A DNA stretch of 64,000 nucleotides, from the NCBI RefSeq assembly GCF_015670745.1, contig NZ_JADPCH010000002.1:1-64000 (forward strand). The letters are read 5' to 3'. Both the position numbers and the translations under genes were made by a program. A model generated the notes under the pieces. It ran no database searches, was not told the DNA's origin, and saw only the letters and a program-made list of their open reading frames with translations. Shown piece after piece: positions 59,910 through 64,000 of this stretch; the stretch's first letter is position 1; every line of letters starts with the position of its first letter. This DNA comes from Collinsella aerofaciens (lineage in GTDB: Bacteria > Actinomycetota > Coriobacteriia > Coriobacteriales > Coriobacteriaceae).

Positions 59910-62083
59910 CCTCCGCTGACCTCCTTAAAAATGTGTCGATATCGCATGGCGACCGCATCGCGCAGGGGGCGCGTCGCCACGGAGTCAAGGGTGCAAGCAT
60001 ACCGCAAGAGCTCGACCGCGTCCAAATGGGCCCACTCGATCAGCTCCTCGTCGGCATCAAGGTCGACGAAGCGCAAGGTCACACCGCCATGCTGGCGATA
60101 ACCCAGGATCTCGCCTTCATGGCGCAGGCGCAGGTCCATCTGGGCGAGCGTAAAGCCGTCCGAGGTCTTTTCGAGCGACTGGAGACGATCTTGCGCCGCC
60201 GATGCGCCGCCGTTGCCCTTGGAATGCGTCATAACCAGGCAGGTGCCCGACACACTGCCGCGGCCCACGCGACCGCGCAGCTGGTGCAGGGCCGCCAAGC
60301 CAAAGCGCTCGCCGTTCTCGATAACCATGACAGTAGCGTTAGGCACGTCGACGCCCACCTCGACCACCGTAGTCGAGACGAGCACGTCAATCTCGCCACG
60401 CTTGAAGGCGTCGATCACGCGATCCTTCTCCCCCGCTGGCATGCGGCCGTGAAGGCGCTCGATGGCAAGCCCAGGCAACGCCAGACGCAGGCGATCGAGC
60501 TCGGTCGCCGTATCGTGCAGCGGCACGGGGACCGTCACGCGGCCCTCGTCGTCGCGGGCGATACCGGGCACGTCCTCCAGCTCATCGGCCGAGTCACTCG
60601 GCTCCACGAGCGGACAAATCACGTAGGCCTGTTGACCCTTTTCATGCGCCTCGCGGATGGCACCATAGGCGAGGTCACGGCTCGACTCGGTGAGCACGCG
60701 TGTCGTCACGCCAGCGCCAGGGACTGGCCGATGGCGGATGATGCTCGTATCCAGATCACCGTAGACCGAAAGCGCCAGCGTACGCGGGATGGGCGTTGCC
60801 GTCATAACGAGCAGATCGGCACCCGGGCCCTTGGCACGCAGGGCATTGCGCTGGCCCACACCAAAGCGGTGCTGCTCGTCGATGACGACAAGCGACAGAT
60901 GCTTAAACGTCACGTCTTCCGAAAGGACCGCGTGGGTTCCAAAGAGCACGTCAAGCTCGCCCGATTCCAGCTGTGCATGGATGCGCTCGCGCTCTGCGGC
61001 CGGCGTGGCACCCGTCAGAAGGGCCCAGGAAATACCGGCCTGCGACAGCACGGGGCCGGTCTTATCGGCATATTGGCGCGCCAGCACGCCCGTAGGCGCC
61101 ATAACGCAGGCCTGCGTGCCGCTATCGGCAGCCACAGCCAGCGCGCAGGCGGCAACGGCGGTCTTACCGGTACCGACATCGCCCAGCAGCAGGCGGTTCA
61201 TCACACGCCCGCCATCGCACATATCGCGCAGGATATCTTGGAACGCGACCTCCTGCTCGTCGCTCAGCGAAAACGGCAGGGCTTGCTTGAGTGCGGCCAG
61301 GTGCTCGCCCGCGGTGTGGGCATAGGGCACAACATCGACTAGGCCGCCATCGTTGCGCAGGCGAAGCGCCAGCTGAAGGTAAAGGCACTCCTCATAAGCA
61401 AGGCGACGTCGCGCGATATCCCGCTCAGCCATACTCGATGGAAAGTGGATCGATCGAAGCGCGCGGGCATTGCTCATCAGGCGGCGCTTGACGCGCAAGC
61501 GTGCGGGAATCGGATCGAACGGATTGCCGACGACCTCGAGCGCGCCGCTTACGATGCGGCGCATCCACGCCTGGCTCACGCCATCGCTCACGTAATGGAC
61601 CGGCAGAATGGTGCCTGCGGCGCGCCCGTCCTCGAGCTTTTCAAAGTGGGGCGAGGCCATCTGCTTAAAACCGTAGGCAAACTCGACCTTGCCCATCACG
61701 GCCAGGCGGTCGCCCTGCTTAAGCTGCTGGGCAATCCAGGGCTGGCGGAAAAAGGCGACCTGTAGCACGCCCGTCTCGTCAACAAGTGAGACCTCGGTCA
61801 CCTGCATGCGCGGGCGCGGCTGCTTTTGGACGATACGGTCGACCGTGGCGATGATGGTGCACACGGTACCGATGGGCGCCATCTCGATGGACCACGAACG
61901 GGTAAAGTCGAGGTATCGATGAGGGATATGGAGAAGGAGGTCCCCCACCGTCCGAATTCCCAGACGGCGAAGGGCCTCCTCACGTTTACCCGAAACATAT
62001 TTGAGTCGCGCGATATCCTCGTCGAGCGCATTGCTCTGGGCAAAGCGCTCCGAGACGCGCGGCACGGAGCACAGCTCGGACAT
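59906..62083 (-). CDS. recG: ATP-dependent DNA helicase RecG
   Basis: Reverses stalled replication forks and acts on branched DNA. The 725-residue protein has a wedge OB domain (residues about 60-170), helicase motif I LLGDVGTGKTAVAA, motif II VVIDEQHRFG, MTATPIPRTLA, and the C-terminal QLRGRVGRGSVSGTC. The start MSELCSV has only a weak AGG upstream. It lies 10 bp after fakA, as in Bacillus. Confidence 0.95.
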   Translation of the reverse strand: MSELCSVPRVSERFAQSNALDEDIARLKYVSGKREEALRRLGIRTVGDLLLHIPHRYLDFTRSWSIEMAPIGTVCTIIATVDRIVQKQPRPRMQVTEVSLVDETGVLQVAFFRQPWIAQQLKQGDRLAVMGKVEFAYGFKQMASPHFEKLEDGRAAGTILPVHYVSDGVSQAWMRRIVSGALEVVGNPFDPIPARLRVKRRLMSNARALRSIHFPSSMAERDIARRRLAYEECLYLQLALRLRNDGGLVDVVPYAHTAGEHLAALKQALPFSLSDEQEVAFQDILRDMCDGGRVMNRLLLGDVGTGKTAVAACALAVAADSGTQACVMAPTGVLARQYADKTGPVLSQAGISWALLTGATPAAERERIHAQLESGELDVLFGTHAVLSEDVTFKHLSLVVIDEQHRFGVGQRNALRAKGPGADLLVMTATPIPRTLALSVYGDLDTSIIRHRPVPGAGVTTRVLTESSRDLAYGAIREAHEKGQQAYVICPLVEPSDSADELEDVPGIARDDEGRVTVPVPLHDTATELDRLRLALPGLAIERLHGRMPAGEKDRVIDAFKRGEIDVLVSTTVVEVGVDVPNATVMVIENGERFGLAALHQLRGRVGRGSVSGTCLVMTHSKGNGGASAAQDRLQSLEKTSDGFTLAQMDLRLRHEGEILGYRQHGGVTLRFVDLDADEELIEWAHLDAVELLRYACTLDSVATRPLRDAVAMRYRHIFKEVSGG

Positions 62084-62093
62084 GGGCAGTTGC

Positions 62094-63755
62094 CTACTCG
62101 ATCGAGAAGATCACGGGATAGAGCGGCTGCTCGCCACGATGGGCGTCAATCTCCAGATCGGGCTGAGCCTCCTCGATAGCGTCGACGATCTCCTGGAAGG
62201 CCTCATCGGACAGCTCCTCGCCGGCCAGAATCGTCAGCGCGTCGCCTTCCTCTTCCTCCTGCATGCGGTTGATACAATCGAGCGTGACCTGCTTCACGTC
62301 GGAGCCGACCACATCGATGGAGCCGGCAATGATGCCCATGACGTCACCGGAGTGAATCGGAGAGCCGTCGGAGGCGCTGGAGTCGCGCACGGCGCGGGTG
62401 ACCTCGCCATCGCGGACCTCGCTGATGGCGTCGACCATGGCGGCGACGGCGTCCTCGAGCTCGGAATCGGGCAGGACCGCGAACAGCGCGGAGAACGCCT
62501 GTGGGACGGTCTTGGTGGGAACGACGGCAACCTTCTTGTCCGTGCAGGCAGAAGCGGCAGCCTCGGCAGCCATGCGGATGTTGCCGTTGTTGGGCAGAAT
62601 GATGACCGAGGTCGCGTTGACCTGGTCCACCGCGCCCAGCAGATCTGCAGTCGAGGGGTTCATGGTCTGGCCACCCGAGACGATCACGTCGACGCCAAGG
62701 GACTTGAGGATGTCGGCCTCGCCGGAACCGGCGGCAACGGCGACAAAGCCCAGCGCCTTGGCGGGCTCGTCGGCCTTTTCCTGGTCCTCGTGAATCTTGG
62801 CGGTACGGTCGTGGGCCTCCATCTCCATGTTGTGGATAAAGACCTCGTAGATCTGACCGAGCTGCAGCATGTGCTCGAGCACCAGGTTGGGGGTGTTGGA
62901 GTGCACATGGATCTTGTAGTCGGGATAGGCGCCCACGAGTAGCTCACAGTCGCCCATGGAACCCAGGAACTTAAGGCACTCGTCCTCGTCAAACGGGGCG
63001 TCGGCCTTAAACAGGAACTCGTTGCAGTAGCGGAACTCCGAGCCCTCCCAATCGTCGTTGGCCTCGATCTCAACGCGACCAAGGGCCGCGTCGCGGGCAG
63101 AGCCAGCGGAATCAAACGTGGCGGAGAAATCCTCGACAACGGTGCTGCGGCCAAGCGCGGCGGCAACAAAGTTCTCAAGGAAAATAGCAAAGCCGAAGGC
63201 GCCGGAGTCAACCACGCCGTTCTCCTTCAGAACGGGCAGCAGGTCGGGCGTGCGAGCGACGGACTGGTAGGCCTCGACGACGATGGCGTCGAGCGCATCC
63301 TCGGCCGAGAACTTCTTCTTCTCGCACTCGTCTGCCTTGGTCGAGACATCGCGCAGGACCGTGAGGATCGTGCCCTCGATGGGCTTGCGGACAGCCTGGA
63401 AGGCAACCTTGACGGCGCGACGGAAGGCGAAGGCGATGTTGGCAGCCGTAATAGGCTCATCGGCAGAGACGAGGCCCTCGGCCACACCGCGCAGAATCTG
63501 CGAGGTGATGACGCCGGAGTTGCCGCGGGCACCCATCAGGGAGCCGTGGGTGATGGCGCCGGCGATGGCTTCCATGTCGGCGTCGGCAGGAAGAGCAGAA
63601 AGCTCCTTGGTCACCGAGGCGAGCGTGAGCGACATGTTGGTGCCGGTATCGCCATCGGGTACGGGGAAGACGTTGAGCTTGTTGATCTCCTCGGCCTTGT
63701 CGGAAACGGCAGCCGCAGCGATCGGAAAACAGGTGCGAATGGTCTTTGCAATCAT
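62094..63755 (-). CDS. fakA: Fatty acid kinase FakA-like (DAK2-domain) protein
   Basis: ATP-binding subunit of the fatty acid kinase that phosphorylates exogenous fatty acids held by FakB. The 553-residue protein has the DhaL/DAK2 domain with the Mg-ADP-binding NVFPVPDGDTGTNMSLTL near residue 30 and GARGNSGVITSQ near 80. A middle domain and a C-terminal DegV-like half (GSGEADILKSLGVDVIVSGGQTMNPST) follow. It is next to an Asp23 gene and recG, the conserved context. No fakB is in the window. Acyl-phosphate so formed enters the plsX/acpP route. Confidence 0.9.
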   Translation of the reverse strand: MIAKTIRTCFPIAAAAVSDKAEEINKLNVFPVPDGDTGTNMSLTLASVTKELSALPADADMEAIAGAITHGSLMGARGNSGVITSQILRGVAEGLVSADEPITAANIAFAFRRAVKVAFQAVRKPIEGTILTVLRDVSTKADECEKKKFSAEDALDAIVVEAYQSVARTPDLLPVLKENGVVDSGAFGFAIFLENFVAAALGRSTVVEDFSATFDSAGSARDAALGRVEIEANDDWEGSEFRYCNEFLFKADAPFDEDECLKFLGSMGDCELLVGAYPDYKIHVHSNTPNLVLEHMLQLGQIYEVFIHNMEMEAHDRTAKIHEDQEKADEPAKALGFVAVAAGSGEADILKSLGVDVIVSGGQTMNPSTADLLGAVDQVNATSVIILPNNGNIRMAAEAAASACTDKKVAVVPTKTVPQAFSALFAVLPDSELEDAVAAMVDAISEVRDGEVTRAVRDSSASDGSPIHSGDVMGIIAGSIDVVGSDVKQVTLDCINRMQEEEEGDALTILAGEELSDEAFQEIVDAIEEAQPDLEIDAHRGEQPLYPVIFSIE

Positions 63756-63782
63756 GGGTATTTGAATCTCCGTTTTCGGATG

Positions 63783-64000
63783 CTAGTTCAGACGGCTCTT
63801 GAGCGCGTCGATGTGGATGCCGATCTTAAGGCTGGCGGGATCGATCTGGGCGATCTCCTGCAGAGTGAAGGCAACGGAGCTCGAAAGATTGTGGCAGACG
63901 GACTTCATGTTGACGCCGTTCTCGAGCACGACGTGAAGATCGACCGTAAGGCCGTTCTCGTCGGCGGAGACAAGCACGCCCTTGCGGAGGCGCTGACCGG
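63783..64000 (-). CDS. Asp23/Gls24 family protein, partial at the window edge
   Basis: The last 72 or so residues of an Asp23-domain protein (VDLHVVLENGVNMKSVCHNLSSSVAFTLQEI, ending in DALKSRLN). The 5' end lies beyond the window. It is 27 bp upstream of fakA, the yloU-yloV arrangement of Bacillus. Confidence 0.85.
   Translation of the reverse strand, partial: GQRLRKGVLVSADENGLTVDLHVVLENGVNMKSVCHNLSSSVAFTLQEIAQIDPASLKIGIHIDALKSRLN

Noticed and set aside
1-64000. CRISPR array, prophage, integrase or restriction system
   Set aside because: No regularly spaced repeats, no phage or transposase motifs and no methylase/endonuclease pair were found on either strand.

Overview
The window is chromosomal backbone DNA of a high-GC Gram-positive gut-type bacterium, most probably a member of the Coriobacteriia close to Collinsella. 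I base this on codon usage that leaves long antisense open frames opposite most genes, and on a mix of Firmicute-like and actinobacterial gene order. Firmicute-like features are the order Asp23-fakA-recG ... plsX-acpP-rnc-smc-ftsY-ffh, the order efp-asp23-nusB-xseB-tlyA-nadK-recN, and a T-box leader on ileS. Actinobacterial features are the rsmD-coaD-SepIVA-like-DUF177-rpmF order. The genus call is inference; no rRNA is present to confirm it. Nearly all genes lie on the minus strand. The plus-strand genes are a radical SAM protein, an RpiR regulator, a glycerol dehydrogenase-like enzyme, a BtuR/CobO-like protein and a DUF134 fusion.

Layout. 0-5.7 kb: radical SAM/SPASM protein, TetR regulator, flippase-like membrane protein, tRNA-Glu(CUC) and the CCA-adding enzyme. 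5.8-13.7 kb: a sugar-phosphotransferase block with HPr, enzyme I, a fused fructose-type IIBCA permease, two tandem 1-phosphofructokinase paralogues and a divergent RpiR regulator; its 520-bp intergenic region holds two unusual inverted-repeat elements. 13.8-18.9 kb: recN, nadK, tlyA, xseB, nusB, asp23, efp. 19-24.3 kb: pepP, an aroB-like gene that has lost metal ligands, aroK, YqeG-like phosphatase, mltG, ruvX. 24.3-31.8 kb: alaS, a frameshifted AI-2E transporter, a SigB-type sigma factor with a degenerate RsbW-like partner, a DUF948 protein and rarA. 31.8-41.7 kb: dGTPase, orphan A24 peptidase, processive glycosyltransferase, pseudouridine synthase, lspA, ileS with T-box, gldA-like, DUF523. 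41.7-49.2 kb: ftsH, btuR-like, MATE exporter, TrmH-like methyltransferase, folA-thyA, DUF134-NifX fusion. 49.2-64 kb: ffh, ftsY, smc, rnc, acpP, plsX, rpmF, DUF177, SepIVA-like, coaD, rsmD, recG, fakA and a truncated Asp23 gene.

How it works together. The PTS block imports and phosphorylates fructose-type sugars (enzyme I to HPr to IIA to IIB) and hands sugar 1-phosphate to the two kinases. The right-hand 15 kb is a housekeeping run joining fatty-acid/phospholipid entry (fakA, plsX, acpP, coaD), membrane targeting (ffh, ftsY), chromosome segregation (smc), cell-wall growth (SepIVA-like) and RNA maturation (rnc, rsmD). The SigB cluster looks like a small stress regulon.

Most interesting items. 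(1) A DUF134 regulator fused to a NifX-like domain and a His/Cys-rich tail, with a perfect internal Shine-Dalgarno and in-frame ATG that could make the second half alone, and a palindrome at its predicted start site. (2) The AroB-like protein lacking the HTxGH metal site next to an intact AroK. (3) The RsbW-like protein without its ATP-binding boxes. (4) Three families of intergenic hairpins or inverted repeats, two of them recurring within the window. I found no CRISPR array, prophage, transposase or obvious defence island; the only candidates for an undescribed system are those listed above.
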